A DNA stretch of 64,000 bases, from positions 156,185,895 through 156,249,894 of the forward strand of contig CM067082.1 of NCBI GenBank assembly GCA_034008185.1. Direction: 5' to 3'. This DNA is from Gorsachius magnificus (taxonomy: Eukaryota > Chordata > Aves > Pelecaniformes > Ardeidae). Shown in pieces: positions 1 to 12,579 of the stretch (its first letter is position 1; the number at the start of each line of letters is the position of its first letter). The notes below the pieces were generated by a model, which was not told the origin of the DNA, made no database searches, and worked only from the letters and a program-made list of their open reading frames with translations. A program made the translations under genes and the position numbers.

Positions 1-224
1 TGTGGTTATGGAGGTTTCCTGATTCCTTCCTCTTCATGGCTCACCGGTAGACAGTTGTCATTGTGGTTATAGACAGTTATCTGATGTTGCTGTTGCGTGT
101 GCATTCAGAGCTCCCTGTTACATCTGGATGAAATATTTGCCAGAGATTTTGGCAATCAAACCAGGCTTCTTAGTGCTGGACTTTGTTTTGTGATTTTGTA
201 GTTAAAGCAGTCTGGTCTGACCTC

Positions 225-305
225 ATAGCTGGCCTTGCTTGGAGCAGGAGGTTGGAATAGAGACTTGAAGTCCCTTCAAACCTGAATTATGCTATGAACC
301 TATGA
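225..305 (+). mobile_element. CR1 LINE 3'-tail fragment, diverged
   Basis: Reads GGAGCAGGAGGTTGGAATAG and ends CTATGAACCTATGA. This is the usual CR1 tail with several substitutions, so it is an older copy. Plus orientation. Bases 1-224 to its left show no gene or clear repeat. Confidence 0.75.
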
Positions 306-2734
306 TTTTCTTGGTTAATCTCTTCACTTAAAAATAGAAAATAGTATCTGGAAACCAAAATTTTCAATTTTGTCTTAATTTCAAAATTCCCTCTTCTAAT
401 TAGAATATGTTCCTGGGTAGGCTTCAGCACCAGACTCGGGTACCTACACTTAGATGTCTACACCATGTAAGCTGGTGCCTGAGATTTCCTGATAATCCAT
501 AGAGGTATGGTCACTGGAGCTCACAGAGCAATCTGGCCAACCAATCATGTGGGTGAGGTGCAATGGGATCTCTATGATCTGCTGGTGGTGGTCTCAGCTG
601 AGTTACTCACATGGTGAATACATGTTGTCATGTGGGACTGCAGACCCCTGGGAAAGGCTGGCAGACGTGGTACAAGAGCTTGGGGGAGTCCAGTGCCCTT
701 TGCAGCCATAGCCTGAGGGGATCTCACTTGGCATGAGGCACCACACCACGGACTGCAGCGGGAGCCCTGACACCCAATGCCCATGGAGACAGCCTGCACA
801 TGGGTGTCTGAGTTTGGAGATGAGTCTCTTGAATTTTAATTTGTAAACATGAAAAAAACATTGATGAACTCCTGGAGTCTGTTGCTAGAGAAGGTTGTTG
901 AGGCAGATAGTATCATCAGGTTCAAAAAAGGGCTAAGACAAATTAATGGACAACAGGTCTGCCCATAGACAGGTAGAGGAGCAGGCAGAGGTGCACCCTG
1001 CATCATTCCTGTGCAATGGTTATGGACGCTGGGGCAACATGAGGGCAATGACTGCAGAAATTGGCCTCCCTGGATAGCATCTCCTATTGCTGTGGTCACA
1101 GACAGGTTACTGAGCTACACTAACTGCTGGTCTGATTCAGTGAAGCATTTCTTGCACACGCATTTTCTTATGACATTTCAAAATTTAAAAATTTCATTTT
1201 GTGAAAATGCAGTTTTTCATCTGAGATTACTTTGACATTTGTCTTTTCCCCCCTCTAGCTTTTTGATTGCCCATAAAATTTTAAAAAATTGCTTTACATA
1301 TGTCTCTGAACAGCTCTGCAGATGTCTGTAGGACCCCAAGCCCACTATGGACATCTCCCCAGCGCTCACACACTCTTTGGCTTTGAAGCCTTGCTGAATC
1401 AGACTCCTGTCCAGTCACCCAGTTCATTTGGGGGTCCAAAGCTGTGACTGGTTTGGATGGTCCCTTCCTCTCCGTGGGAGAGGCTCTGCAGAGGGATGCC
1501 TTACCAGGACTCCGATCTTGCTCCTGAGCCAACACATTTTATAACCCATTTTTCTTAGTGTAAACTGACATTGGCAGCAGTTTATGTCAATATGTTGGGC
1601 CAATCCCCCAAGACTCCAGGTAAGAGGCAAACACTACACTCTTCTGCTGCCCACAGCATTGAGAGAGAGGCCAGACTTGATCTAATCTTTCTGTTTGCAT
1701 TATAAGCATGCCTAGAGGCCTTGCTGTGCTAGGTTCTACATGTCGACCTAACAAGAGAGAGTACCTGCCTTGAGTACCTGGCAGCCAAAACAGGTGAGAG
1801 AGATGGAAAATGTGAATGGAGCAAAAAGCCCAGAGAACATCTCACCCAGGGTCACTTGGCAGTGGCCAGCAGAACACCTATGTCCCCTCACGGCCTGTTG
1901 GGGTCTAGGACTCTGTTATACGGCGTGTCTGTGTTGAAGGGAGAAATTTGGGGAAGAGGAGGTGTTCAGGTGGGTTTGGGCTTGGTCAGTAGTGTGTCCT
2001 CATGACACTTGAGAGAGGACTCTGGCACCCTGGTCCAGGCACTCCACAGTGAGGGAACCCCAATGGTTTCTAAGCAGGCTCTTGTGGCTTGGCATTTTGA
2101 ATTATGAATGGCCAGCGAGGACCATTATGAATGGTCAGCAGCAAATTTGCCCTTGATACTGCTCTTGAGGTCAGTGGAAACACCTCAGGGGAATGCACGG
2201 CTTGCTTGCTTAATTAGCTAAATAGGGCCCTGGGAGCTGGGTGTTGAAAGCTCTGTTATTTAATTGCACTCATTTCTCTCACATCATATCTCCTCACCGT
2301 GCCTGCCCCACCTGCTTTAGTCATCATGAGTTAACCGGTGAAGATGGACATTTCCCAGTCACCACAGCAAGCTGGTGGGAATGGGATAGGAAAGGGCAAT
2401 GAACTCTTCAGAGCTGCACCCATGTTTCAAGTCTAACCAAGCTGTGGTGACATGGGGTGTAACTTAATAGTTTTTTTTTTTTCCTGAATAATTGCTTTTA
2501 CTTTGAAATCTAATGGGAGGTGACTGCTGTAAAGGGCAGTCGGCTGGAAGTCACGCTGGAAGGATGCTGTGGTGCATCCAGCCTTGCAGAGAAAAAGTTT
2601 GCAGGCTGGATGCAGAAGGTGTGGGCCCGGCTAGGGCCGGAGTCCAGCAGAGGGCACTTGCTGAATGCAGCAGGCTGCAGCACCCGTCCTTGGGCCACGG
2701 TTTAATTACAAACTTTGGCATATAGCAATCTCGT
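306..2734. other. Non-coding stretch, no gene recognised
   Basis: Only short chance ORFs without domains. At 420-560 a segment with TAGATGTCTACACCATGTAA and GGTGCCTGAG loosely resembles the unassigned dispersed family seen at 48.1 and 62.2 kb. An imperfect local duplication of a unit like ATTATGAATGGYCAGC lies near 2098-2142. Nothing else stands out. Confidence 0.6.
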
Positions 2735-2995
2735 TGTCTAGGGTCTGTGGTTACTCAGTGTATCAGTTTCATAAACTTGCCTGCCTGCCCGCCGTGACTC
2801 AGTTAATAATAATTAAATGATTCTTTAACAATGCTGGGTAGATTTCCAGCTATTTTTCAATATGCATTAATAATCCTTAATGCTGGTGAACTTCCAAAAT
2901 TCCTGGGGTCTGGGTTGCTGAAATATACCCGCACTGATGGGTCTGATTCTCTGTTCCCTTGGGCAGTCATTTACTGGTATTTAAAATGCAAAGCA
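2735..2995. promoter_or_regulatory. AT-rich enhancer-like block (conservation not tested)
   Basis: Contains an AP-1-like TGACTCAG at about 2795, directly followed by a run of TAAT/ATTA homeodomain-type cores (TTAATAATAATTAAATGA) and an ATGCATTAATAATCC cluster near 2862. There is no repeat signature and no ORF logic. The texture is that of a vertebrate conserved non-coding element, but I have no alignment to prove it. Confidence 0.3.
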
Positions 2996-5900
2996 GGTGT
3001 AAGTGAGTGGAGAATGCTGATATTGGTAGGATTTTCTCTTAATGGTGCTCAGGCTTGTGAACCTGATCCAACACCCCTTGGTGCTGCAGAAGCAGCAGAC
3101 TTCAGTTGGTTTTGGAGGGGACTAGGCATGGCTGTGCAAGGTAAGGAGGCAGCGAGGCACGAGATGTTATCCAAAACTCCTCCAAAGGCCTCAACTTGCT
3201 GACTCCGTGCAATTAGGCAAGTGTCTCCTGAGAACAGGCTTCTGTAGTGCTGTCTCCTATCAGGAAGGAAAACATTCAGACACAAAATTTCCTACAGTAG
3301 CTGGGCCTACCTGTCTCCTCTCATATCCAGAACCTAAGAGCATAAATATGCAGAACAACCCTTGCGGGGGATTTGTCTTCAGCTGATCTTTGCAAATCCA
3401 GGAACACATGGTTGCTCTATTTGGGCAAATGCAGAGGCTGAGCCGTAAGATTCAAGAATAAAACAATAAAACAATAAATTCCTAGACTCCTAAAAATGGG
3501 AGGTAACAACACAAATGATCATCTGGTCTGATTCCTGGCATCACACAAGCCAGAGGAGCCCCCCCCTCCCCTGTAGTGATTCCAGGGGCAAGATTTAAAT
3601 GCCAAGCCAAAAAATATCTTTTTTTTTTTTTTTTTAGTAAAAAAAGGATGGCCTTAATTTAATGAGTTTATCATTCGCTAGTAAATTAATTCTACTCTGG
3701 GTTGAAGGTGTATGCTTTATTTCTAGCCCTGGCTGATCTAGTGAGTCATCTGTTTTATTTTAGATATGTGCTTTAGGATGGAGCGAATGCATCCCATAGC
3801 TCCAAAGACTTTGCTGGCAAGATCCCAGCTGACCATGATGGGATCTGGATGAGGTTGGCTTGGTCAGACATCTACCACATTTCGTCACGTGAAAACAGTC
3901 CAATATAGGACTTTTATCTTCTAGCTCTTGGATCATGTAATACTCAGTTCTGCTTGTTAGATTAAGAGCACATCTGCTGTTAGAGAGCCTTGTCCTATAC
4001 TGCCATATAGCATTTTGCAAGGAATCTACAGATCTCTGGGAAAGTTTGAAGGCTACACACAAAAGCTGGCTAGATACCAGGCTAGTTATCCATCCATGCT
4101 GATTTATGGGCATCAAGGCTCAGCTCCTCAAAGGAAAAGATGCACCCAATTTTTTCACTCATATGGCGACCAACAGGTATGAGAGATGTACCCCGCTACT
4201 TTAGAAAAACTGACTATTTGGCAGTTGAAGTCAGTAGGTGTTAGCCCCCTAAATTGTAGCTAAGCCATCTTTGAAGCCCTTGTTGACTTGTTATGCTGAT
4301 GAGCAACAGTACAAAGTCTTAAAGGACTCTGAAGTTATCTTCTTCGCAAAGAAAGTTGCAACCCTCAGACGGCAGTGTTCTTGTAATCTGCTTCTTCAGT
4401 AGAGAAGGACTATCTGCCACTGCCAGACTTATGAAGAAGTCTTTTTGGGGCCAACATCAACAAATGCTCTGTAATTCATGTTTGTTGTGTTCCCTGTAGG
4501 ACAATTTACCCCTCCAAAGGTTTTCAGATCCTCAGAGTCAGTGGGAACTAAGGATGAGGTTCATCTCATTTGCTTTAGGGTGAAATAAGCTGTACTCCAC
4601 TGATAGTACTAACCAGATCTCCATGGCCTATAAAAACAGTCCATGAGGACTACCTCAGAACCAGATGGCTTTATTTCATGTGTTTGCACTTGGCCAGATA
4701 AGGCGTATAGGAAGTTTTCTCCACCTTCTATATGAAAAGTCTTTTCTAAATTTGTGACTCCTCTATTAAGGCTGAAGTTCTCACATAAAGGATTATTCCC
4801 CTCCACTCCTCTTTCTCCAGGAATGGAAATTACCCAGGAGACCATGTGTAGAACAGGCTGAAAAAATGGGTCTGGCTCCCTTTGGAAAATGATGGTTGTG
4901 TGCTGAAAGGTCTCATCAGACTCTGCCTGGGGAGTCTCAACTTCATGTCTGATACTGATTTTTCTCTTGATGTCATTAACAGACAGCTCTGACGTCTCCA
5001 CAGTGCATCACACCATCAAGATGCCCTCAGTTCAATTTCCTGGTGTCCCATATGGTCCACCTGCTAACTGCTGGCTTTGAACCTGCAGTGACCCACCTGG
5101 CTTCCCGAACTTTAGGTGAAAGGGACAACCTGGATCCAACTTAAGCCCTGCTGTAGGGACAGTGTGGATGTCATAGCTCAGGCCACACAGCACATTCAAG
5201 GTCACTTTCTGGCATAGTTAAGAGACAATGCAGCCACTGCCAGCAGGATTCAGAAGGAGCATCCCTGATGAGCCTCGTGTTTCTCTAGGATACGCCTCAT
5301 TCACTTGCACATCTACAAGATGTTGAACAACATCCGACTGCTCTTTTCCATCTTTTGTTTTCTAAGCAATTTGGCTTTGTGGTACCCCAAACTGGGCTTA
5401 AAATTTTCTGTGTCCCAGGCTCTTCAGTGCATCTTCAATGCCAAGAAACTGCCCGATGCCCATGTGAAGCACAATCAGAGGATTGCTCCTCCTACTTGCC
5501 ATCTCTTGAAATAATTTTTAATAGCACTTGGTCTAAATTTTATGGAAAAGAGAGTGTCTTTCCATGGAAATGAGTGGGCTCTGGATCAGGTCCAGAAGGG
5601 TGGCTACGTCCCGCTGGGAACCTAGGAGACTGAGAATTGGGTGCGTGTGCTTAAATGCACTTATTTTTAAAGAGAACACGTGATTCTGCTTCTGACATGT
5701 TTGGTACAGGCTGATACTGAGGCTGGAGGCCAGGGTGCTCATGTAGCTCCATTTGGGGACTGCCCGTAGATGGAGATGCAGACATACATTGCCCCTTTCC
5801 TGTGTATTTCTATCCCTCATTTGCTGTGTTTTGAAGGTACACCTTAGCGCTCTGGGATCCAGCCAGGCCTTAGGAGGTGATGAATCAGCACCCAAACTAA

Positions 5901-6175
5901 AATCCAAAAGGCCAGATGCTCAACTGGCTTGAAATGGCAGCTTCCTACTGAAGTCAGTGGAAATGGGCTGAGTTGTATCAGCTGAGGCATTGGCTGTAGG
6001 GGATTTAGGTGAATTATCCTCTATTTTCTCAAGACATTAACAGGCTGAAGCAGGTAAATGATGCTTGATATATGGTGCCTGGCTGCAGAGAACACCTTTC
6101 TCCTTGATGTTAGGTTTTTAATACACCCAAGCCTTGGCTTTGCAGGCTAACACACTAGAGGGGATCTAAAGGAAT
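2996..6175. other. Non-coding stretch, no gene recognised
   Basis: Holds a 17-nt T run at 3619-3635 and worn repeat-like text at 4215-4275 (TTGAAGTCAGTAGGTG, CTAAATTGTAGC) and 5940-5995 (CTGAAGTCAGTGGAAATGGG). Both are reminiscent of the common sauropsid motif built on GAAGTCAATGGG. The longest ORF (4609-5001 minus, 130 aa) has no recognisable domain or splice context, and I do not call it. Confidence 0.55.
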
Positions 6176-6475
6176 CATCCTTCATTATCAGAGTCATCCC
6201 ATTATTGAAATAGCTCCAATGATTCTTCACAATTACAATGCCTAATTTGCCCTCTGAGCAAAAATGGTATTAACACCAATGACATGCTCAGCCCTTTTTC
6301 CACCTGCAAATGTTTTGGGTAATCATTGCAGGTGCTTCTTTATAAAATGAAGCAACTGCCTTTAAATATTTCAATTATTTTTATTAGATTCCACTGTTTT
6401 GCAAACCTCATTGGCTGCTAGCCAGTCCTCAACCTATTCCCCTGTCTTTTAGTGGCTTAATATTGAAAAGGATTT
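6176..6475. promoter_or_regulatory. AT-rich enhancer-like block (conservation not tested)
   Basis: A 300-bp non-repetitive stretch rich in CAAT, ATTA and AATTA cores, with CACCTGCAAATG (E-box plus octamer-like half) at about 6301 and its near mirror CATTGCAGGTG at about 6325. No ORF or repeat explains it. The enhancer reading is inferred from texture only. Confidence 0.3.
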
Positions 6476-6679
6476 GCCTTGCCCTTAGACTGGATGTGTT
6501 TGTACAAGTGAACTGTCTGTTGATAGAAACAGATGTGCAAACCCCAGATTTCTTGCATGTTTGGTCCACGTGAGTCCTGAAAAAACCCATATACTCCCCA
6601 GCTGACAGCCTGATATAAGGGCTTCTATATACATGTGATGCTGTTTGGTGCAGAGCATGCTGAGCTTAGTCTGCTTCTG

Positions 6680-6852
6680 CTTGGGTTGCCCAGAGAGGTG
6701 GTGGAGGCCCCATCCCTGGAAACATTCAAGGCCAGGTTGGATGAGGCTCTGAGCACCTGATCTAGTTAAATGTGTCCCTGCTCACTGCAGGGTGGTTGGG
6801 CTAGATGACCTCTAAAGGTCCCTTACAAGCCAAAACGTTCTATGATTCTATG
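6680..6852 (+). mobile_element. CR1 LINE 3' end
   Basis: Starts in the usual 3' region (GGGTTGCCCAGAGAGGTGG) and ends AACGTTCTATGATTCTATG. 5'-truncated like most CR1 copies. Plus orientation. Confidence 0.93.
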
Positions 6853-8037
6853 CAGCAGGTATGATTAAAGTTTGCTTCTATGGATGTCCTTGGGTTGTCC
6901 TGTTTGCTTGATGCTGACTTCATTAAAAGGTGGGATAAGATGGAGGCAACTGGGCCAGTCCCAGAAGGGTGTGTTGCTCAGGGTCTGTCACCAAGTCTAT
7001 AGGAAAACTGCCACCATCTCCAGTGAGAACTCTGTTGTGGATTGGTTTTGGAGGATTAGACACCAGAAACTACGTTATGGAGTTTCATGACTTTTCCTTT
7101 TTCCTATCTTCCTTCCCTCTACTTTGCAGAGAAGCATGACTACCTGGGGAAATTGCCTGGAATATCTTTAACAGAGCAACACTTGCATGTCCTTTTTCTC
7201 ACAGTAGCTGCACTTCTCCCCTGTATACGTAAATCCTCTCCGCCATTTATGAAGCAGAGCTGTTTCTGTCCACAGCCACGTCCTTTGGGGACAATGGAGC
7301 AGTCAAGAAAGCCCTAAAACTGAAGGTCCTGCTGCCTATGATGGATGTCTTTTCCTGGTTAGTAGCTGGAGATTGGGTGAGCTGGGCTCAAAGGTGGTTG
7401 TTTGGCCATTCTTAATGTAAAACACAGCCCACAAGACTGCAGAAGATTGTCATGGCTCCATTTTCTAAGGCAGACCAAATATCTCCCTTGTTGGACTCTC
7501 TGCAAGCAGGTCCTGTCTGTCACCCAAGCCTCTTCAAGTGTCACCAGCAGGATGAGATACGGTGTAAGGAAACCCCTCTGCCTCCTTTTAGGGCTCCAGT
7601 GGCCCGGGGCTGGCTTGCCAGACTGTCTCCAGCCCTGGTGTTGAGGATCATGCCTGGCCCATCTGGCCCATCCCAAGTGAGGTGAGACAGCTATCGCCTC
7701 CCCTTGTTCTGCCAACACTTTCCCCCTTCATCCAGCTGCTAATTGCAGTTCACAAGGAGATGCTTGCTAACACCTTTCACCACCTTTACCTTCTTGCTGG
7801 GAAATTGAAGGGCTTTATTGGCCCAGGAACAGACATTCAGACTTCAAAAGAAATCCTGTTTGTCTTTGGAGGAGGGGGACCCCGTTTGTGGCTTGGGAAG
7901 TGCAGCATGTTGCTTGCAGATCCTGCACAGGTCCACCAGGACACGGAGGGACTTATATCACTAGGCCTGCTAACGTGTTGGTGGGTTTAGCTGCAAGTGG
8001 CCAATGAGCTTAAAAAGTTAATGGGGGAAAGTTAAGT
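6853..8037. other. Non-coding stretch, no gene recognised
   Basis: Several overlapping short ORFs on both strands (60-119 aa) without domain features. No tandem repeat or transposon signature seen. Confidence 0.55.
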
Positions 8038-8127
8038 AGTTAGTGGTGTCCCTGCTCCCTGCAGGGGGGTTGGACTAGATGACCTCTAGGGGTCCCTTCC
8101 AACCCCAAACATTCTATGATTCTATGA
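8038..8127 (+). mobile_element. CR1 LINE 3'-tail, short
   Basis: About 90 bp of tail containing GGTTGGACTAGATGACCTCT and ending ATTCTATGATTCTATGA. Close to the usual sequence, so relatively young. Confidence 0.95.
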
Positions 8128-9704
8128 AAGGAGGAGAGGGCTTAGGTGGTTTAAAATCACAGATAGTGGCCTGCTGACAGCCAACATGTTTGGATGCATC
8201 TGTCCAGGTAGATAGAGCCAGAGGTGCAGGATGCATTTGCTCCAACATCAGGTTTCTCAGCTATTGGTGTTTGTGCTGGGCAGGTGGAGGGTGGTGCATG
8301 CAACTGCCGTTTTTGGTTCACTGGCTTCCCAAATTGTTCAGAGAACCAAAAAAATGTCAAAACCGTTTTGCTTTGAGAGGAATGGAATGCTGATTTGACT
8401 CTAAAATGACCCATTTTGTGTTGTTTCTAAGCTCTCCCCGGATGATTTGAATTACTTAATAATTATCATTTTTTTTAAAGGCAAGAAACACCAAGTGAAA
8501 AAAACCCCCACGGTTTGACTTCTTGAGATGTTCCCCTACTTCCCCCAAACTCTTGTTTAAATCAGCATAAATTCTCCTATAAAACCATCTTGGATGAATC
8601 AGAACTGTGTCGCCTCACCGATCACTTCTCCCCCTTCCAGATGGTGGAGTAGAGCCACCAGAGAAGTGGAGGCTTGATTTCTCACTTTATTTAAGCTTCG
8701 ACCCATGCCTCTCCACCATAGTGTCTGCATCCTCGCACCTGCTTAGTAAAGAAGGATGGATTATCTCCACTGAGGAGATAGGTAATGCACAGGATTCACA
8801 CAGGTTACCTGTCCTTCAGCTGGGAGATGAGACCTCCTGTGAGGTCCAGGCCACATGGCAAGGCGCTTAGATCAGATTTGCCTGTCCCTCTCTCAGCCCG
8901 TATGCCTTTGGCCTGGGATTTGTTTCCCTGAAATGGACGTTTTCTCCCCAATACTCTGGATGTTACCTATAAAGGGGGGGAATTTTCTTGGGATGTGAAA
9001 TGGCTGCTGGGAATGAGGTTTAACTTGGGATGAGCTCTTCACAGCCTTGTTGAAATGAAGGTTGCACTCACATCTGGGAGGTGGGGAGTAGAGATGGGCC
9101 CTGGTGGATGTGGGGTGTCTCTGAGGGTGTGTGTTGGGGTGTGCTGCGCTGTGGGCACAGCCCCAGCGCTGTTCCTGTAGGATCTCAGCAGGGCACCCAT
9201 CTTTATGGAGCCAGGGGCAACCTCCCTCCAGCTGAGTGACTCTACTTGCCGCAGGACCTTGTGTACAGCCCAGGACTTTGATTTTCTACAGGAGCTATGT
9301 CAAAGTCACTTGGGCATCTGAAGCCCTTAGGCTCCCCAAACAAACAAACCAAAAAAAGAAATCCAGCTTTGACTTCATCTGCGTAGCAGCACTTCATGGT
9401 AAAAGAAGTGCAAAATAGTAATACTTCGCTGTTCTCTGGCATGACCCAAATGACGTCCAGGGCCTGGACCCCGTTCAGGGAGGTTTCAGCACCACCTGCT
9501 GCTCACCCTGGAGGAGCTTGGGGTGATCATGGAACAGCTTTTGGGCAAGCAGATAACAGCAGCATGGTTCATGCCTTGACATCAACCTGGGAACCACCTC
9601 ATCTACACAGCCCAGAGCAGGGAGTCCCACCACTGGCACCTCTCCTTGTCTCCACCCTCCCCACCCTGTAGCTGAGTTCTTAGAGCGATCTGCAGATGAG
9701 GCCA
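8128..9704. other. Non-coding stretch, no gene recognised
   Basis: Mixed composition with a GT-rich run at about 9118-9145. Short ORFs only. No repeat recognised. Confidence 0.55.
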
Positions 9705-9775
9705 ATAAATAACCCTCACTACACAGATGGGGACAACAGTGGCATAGAACAGTGACATGATCTTCCTCTTGTTTC
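9705..9775 (-). mobile_element. MIR-like SINE remnant
   Basis: ACACAGATGGGGACAACAG followed by ATAGAACAGTGACATGATC matches the reverse-complement layout of the MIR core (acagatggggaaact...gtgacttgcc), heavily worn. Minus orientation. Confidence 0.45.
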
Positions 9776-10479
9776 CCTGGGCGCAGGAGCACCCCTATGA
9801 CCAGCCATCACAAATACTATTTAGCTGGTCTAACTGCCAGACTGTGTCGTGGGATGCCCACAACATCTCTGTGATGCTATGCCCAGGGACACCATTGCTG
9901 TAGGAAATGGAAAACCTTTTGTATTCAAAATATCATTAATCCAGATGGTTGACCAAGCACCAAACCACTTCTCAAGCACCAGTCACAGCTTTTGTGTTGA
10001 AGAGGGGACAGTATTAATGGCTGGTCACATTCATGAGCTGCAGCTTAATTCTTCTGGCTGGGCTGTCAGCAGCCCCTAGAAATACCACTTTCTTCCCCAC
10101 ATTATACGCACAATTCCCTATGCAATTCACAGTCCGGCCCTAATTTAAACTACAACCTTTTTTTTTTTTTCTCCTTCCTGAGGTAAAAATGCCCATCCAG
10201 AATTTCCATTTCATTCTAATCAGTTGCTACATGGGCCCATCATCTTTGCTTGGAAATGCCCAGGACATGTCCATACAGCTCTACAGCACAACACTCCTCC
10301 CTACACCCTCTCCACCCCCGCTTCCCACCTCCCCCCCTCCCCAAACTATGACTCATCTTGAGGCAGAAGGTTAATTTAGGTTAATTATCTTCCTGGTTAG
10401 CAGTGCATACATGTCCTGAGCAGCAATAAAGGTTTGACACCCCTCCTGCTGCTGCAAATCAATTTTCTTCCTCATTTAC
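9776..10479. other. Non-coding stretch, no gene recognised
   Basis: Includes a T run near 10160-10172 and a C-rich patch at 10297-10343. No gene or known repeat seen. Confidence 0.5.
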
Positions 10480-10760
10480 TGTAAATGGAAACGAGCCAGG
10501 TTCTCTGGCATCAAAGTAAACATTTCTCTGCATGAAACTCAACTTGTGAACCTGGTAATTTCAGATTTGCTTATAACATGTGCATTTGCCAAGAAAAAAG
10601 AAAAGCAGCTGTTTGATGTCTCCAAAAACTAGAATTAGCCCTGTAGATCAAACATCAGTTCGCCTGGTGCTTTAATAATGGAAGGATCCAGTTGCATTAA
10701 GCACGAGGATATCATTACACTATGTACGGCGCTTACATATAAGCTAACCCCTAATTCCCC
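10480..10760. promoter_or_regulatory. Enhancer-like AT-rich block (conservation not tested)
   Basis: Non-repetitive sequence with CATTTGCC, GATGTCTCC, GTAGATCAAACATCAG (contains the TCF/LEF-compatible core ATCAAA), TTTAATAATGG and AAGCACGAGGATATCATTAC. It sits immediately next to an ancient repeat, a common setting for exapted elements. Inference from texture only. Confidence 0.3.
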
Positions 10761-10780
10761 TACTTAACAGCTAATGCATA

Positions 10781-10922
10781 TTATTATTATTATTTACTCT
10801 TTGCATTAGAGGCTCAACCGTGATCGAGTCCTGCGGTGTTAGGTGCTCTACAGACATGCACAAAAGGAGAGTCCCTGCCCCGAAGAGCTCGGATTCTAAA
10901 TAGACACAAGACAACAAAGGAA
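10781..10922 (+). repeat. Ancient amniote interspersed repeat, class unassigned
   Basis: The order of (ATT)n, GGTGCTCTACAGACATGCAC, AGTCCCTGCCCCGAAGAGCT and TCTAAATAGAC matches a very widespread old sauropsid repeat that I know by sight but cannot assign to a named family. The copy is diverged. The embedded TTA microsatellite is at about 10783-10797. Confidence 0.7.
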
Positions 10923-11599
10923 GTGTTACTGCCTCCAGGGAAGGGGAGCGTGAAGAGGCACGCAAATACCCCAAAGCAAGTTTACAGCAGAAGCAAGAAT
11001 AAGACGCTTGTGGTTAGAGTCCTGATCTAGTCAGCTGCTGCTCCTGAAGGTGGATATCTTTAAAAGGTGGAAGTGAGTTCACCTGACTTTAGCCCCTTGA
11101 ACATTAGGCTTTTTGTCTAAGCTGATCATTCAGGCTGTCCCCGTAATCAGTGGAGACAGGTCAGCCCCTTCGGAGGATGATTCACTGCATCCGCTATAGG
11201 CAGGACTCTTTTCTCACTGACCACAGAGTCTGGTGCCAAGTTAATTTGTCAAAATGAGACTTTAGAGCCTGTTGAGATGCCTTGAGATATCTATGAGAGC
11301 CAAAAATGTCAGCATCCATGGCACAAGTATCAGAGACCCCACACTGGTGAACCAGGTGGATGCCAGGAGGGATCCAAAGGCTTCTCAAGGGAGCTGAACT
11401 CTGAATAACCAGATAAGACTCAACATTTCAGTAGAGGAGGTGAGTCCTAAACCCAAACCTAAGAGCAGGACTGTAGGATATAGGGCATTTTTCCCTCAGG
11501 CGCAAGTGTACCTTTCCATGAGATGTAGGTAGAAGATGATATGAGAAGGTATGGGAAGACTGGTGGTCTTGCTAACCAAGACCAAAGTTGCTCACTAGA
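10923..11599. other. Non-coding stretch, no gene recognised
   Basis: Short ORFs on both strands without recognisable features. Confidence 0.5.
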
Positions 11600-11790
11600 G
11601 GTACAAGTTCTGTTCAAAGACATTCTGTGCCACCTCAGCATTGGCTTTTCTTCTGCAAGGTGGGAATGATGATCCCTGCTTTCACCCCAGATGCTGGTGA
11701 AAGCCTCTGCTCAGGGTTAACATGGTGCTCTGAGAACCTTGGGGAAAAGAAGCTCCAGAAATGCAAATTCTTCCTGCAAAGTGTAACACA
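11600..11790 (+). mobile_element. MIR-like SINE remnant
   Basis: Contains CTTCTGCAAGGTGGGAATGA, which parallels the MIR phrase for tctgtaaaatgggaatga, followed by GTGCTCTGAGAACCTTGGGG, which parallels the usual tail with gtgctttgagatccttggat. Plus orientation, heavily diverged. Confidence 0.6.
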
Positions 11791-11979
11791 AACTAAATAT
11801 CACTGATGTGTCATCGTAGACTCGAGGCACTGATGGCTTCAGTCTTGGTCTGAGGGGACGAAAGTCCTTATCTTGATCTCCTCTCCCATTCATGCTAGTG
11901 TCAGGGTAAGATTTCAAATTTATTTCTCATCTGAGTGAATGTCTCCACCTCTTAGATTAGCAGGATATGGCAAATGGCC

Positions 11980-12021
11980 AACTCTGTCTCTTCTAACCTC
12001 CATTGTTCTATGAGTCTATGG
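11980..12021 (+). mobile_element. CR1 tail fragment, old
   Basis: TCTTCTAACCTCCATTGTTC followed by TATGAGTCTATGG is a recognisable, mutated CR1 3' terminus. The upstream part is too worn to delimit. Confidence 0.55.
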
Positions 12022-12579
12022 CTGAAGACAGGAATTTTTAGAAGATGACCTGATCAAAACTGATCCTGGAATCATGGGACCAGTACTTAAATTTCATAGT
12101 AAACAGGGAAAATTATTTATTGTGATACATATTCATACTTAGGAAGGAGTATGAATATACAATGAAAAGGCAAATTTGCTTGAAAGGCTTCCAGATCTGT
12201 TTGTAAGTAGTAAATGGTAACTGGTAAATATCACTAAGAAGGGCCACTGAAAATCTGATGGAGGCAAACCCCGGGCACTCTCAGATAGGCAACATGGTAT
12301 TAGCACTGTTTTCTCTGTTTTGAACAATCTGTACGTCAAGAGTGATTTTTTTTCTCTGTTTCTAACACCCCAAACCTGGCCTTTTAAAATTTTCTTTTAT
12401 TCCCCCAAGCAAGCTGATCTTTGATAGCACAAGAGCAATAAGTTTCTGTCCCTTCTGTACCTGGACCTTACATTGTGTCAGTCTGGTCTGAGTAGGTTTG
12501 GCAGCTTTCTGCAGGAACTGATGCTCCTCCCATCTTGTGGCCCACCAAAGATGAGACCTTTCTCTCCCACACCTCAAGA
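12022..12579. other. Non-coding stretch, no gene recognised
   Basis: AT-rich with a small imperfect repeat of TATTCATACTTAGG/GTATGAATATAC near 12128-12160. No gene seen. Confidence 0.5.

Noticed and set aside
4609..5001. 130-aa minus-strand ORF
   Set aside because: No recognisable domain or conserved neighbour. Length is within chance for 64 kb of non-coding DNA.
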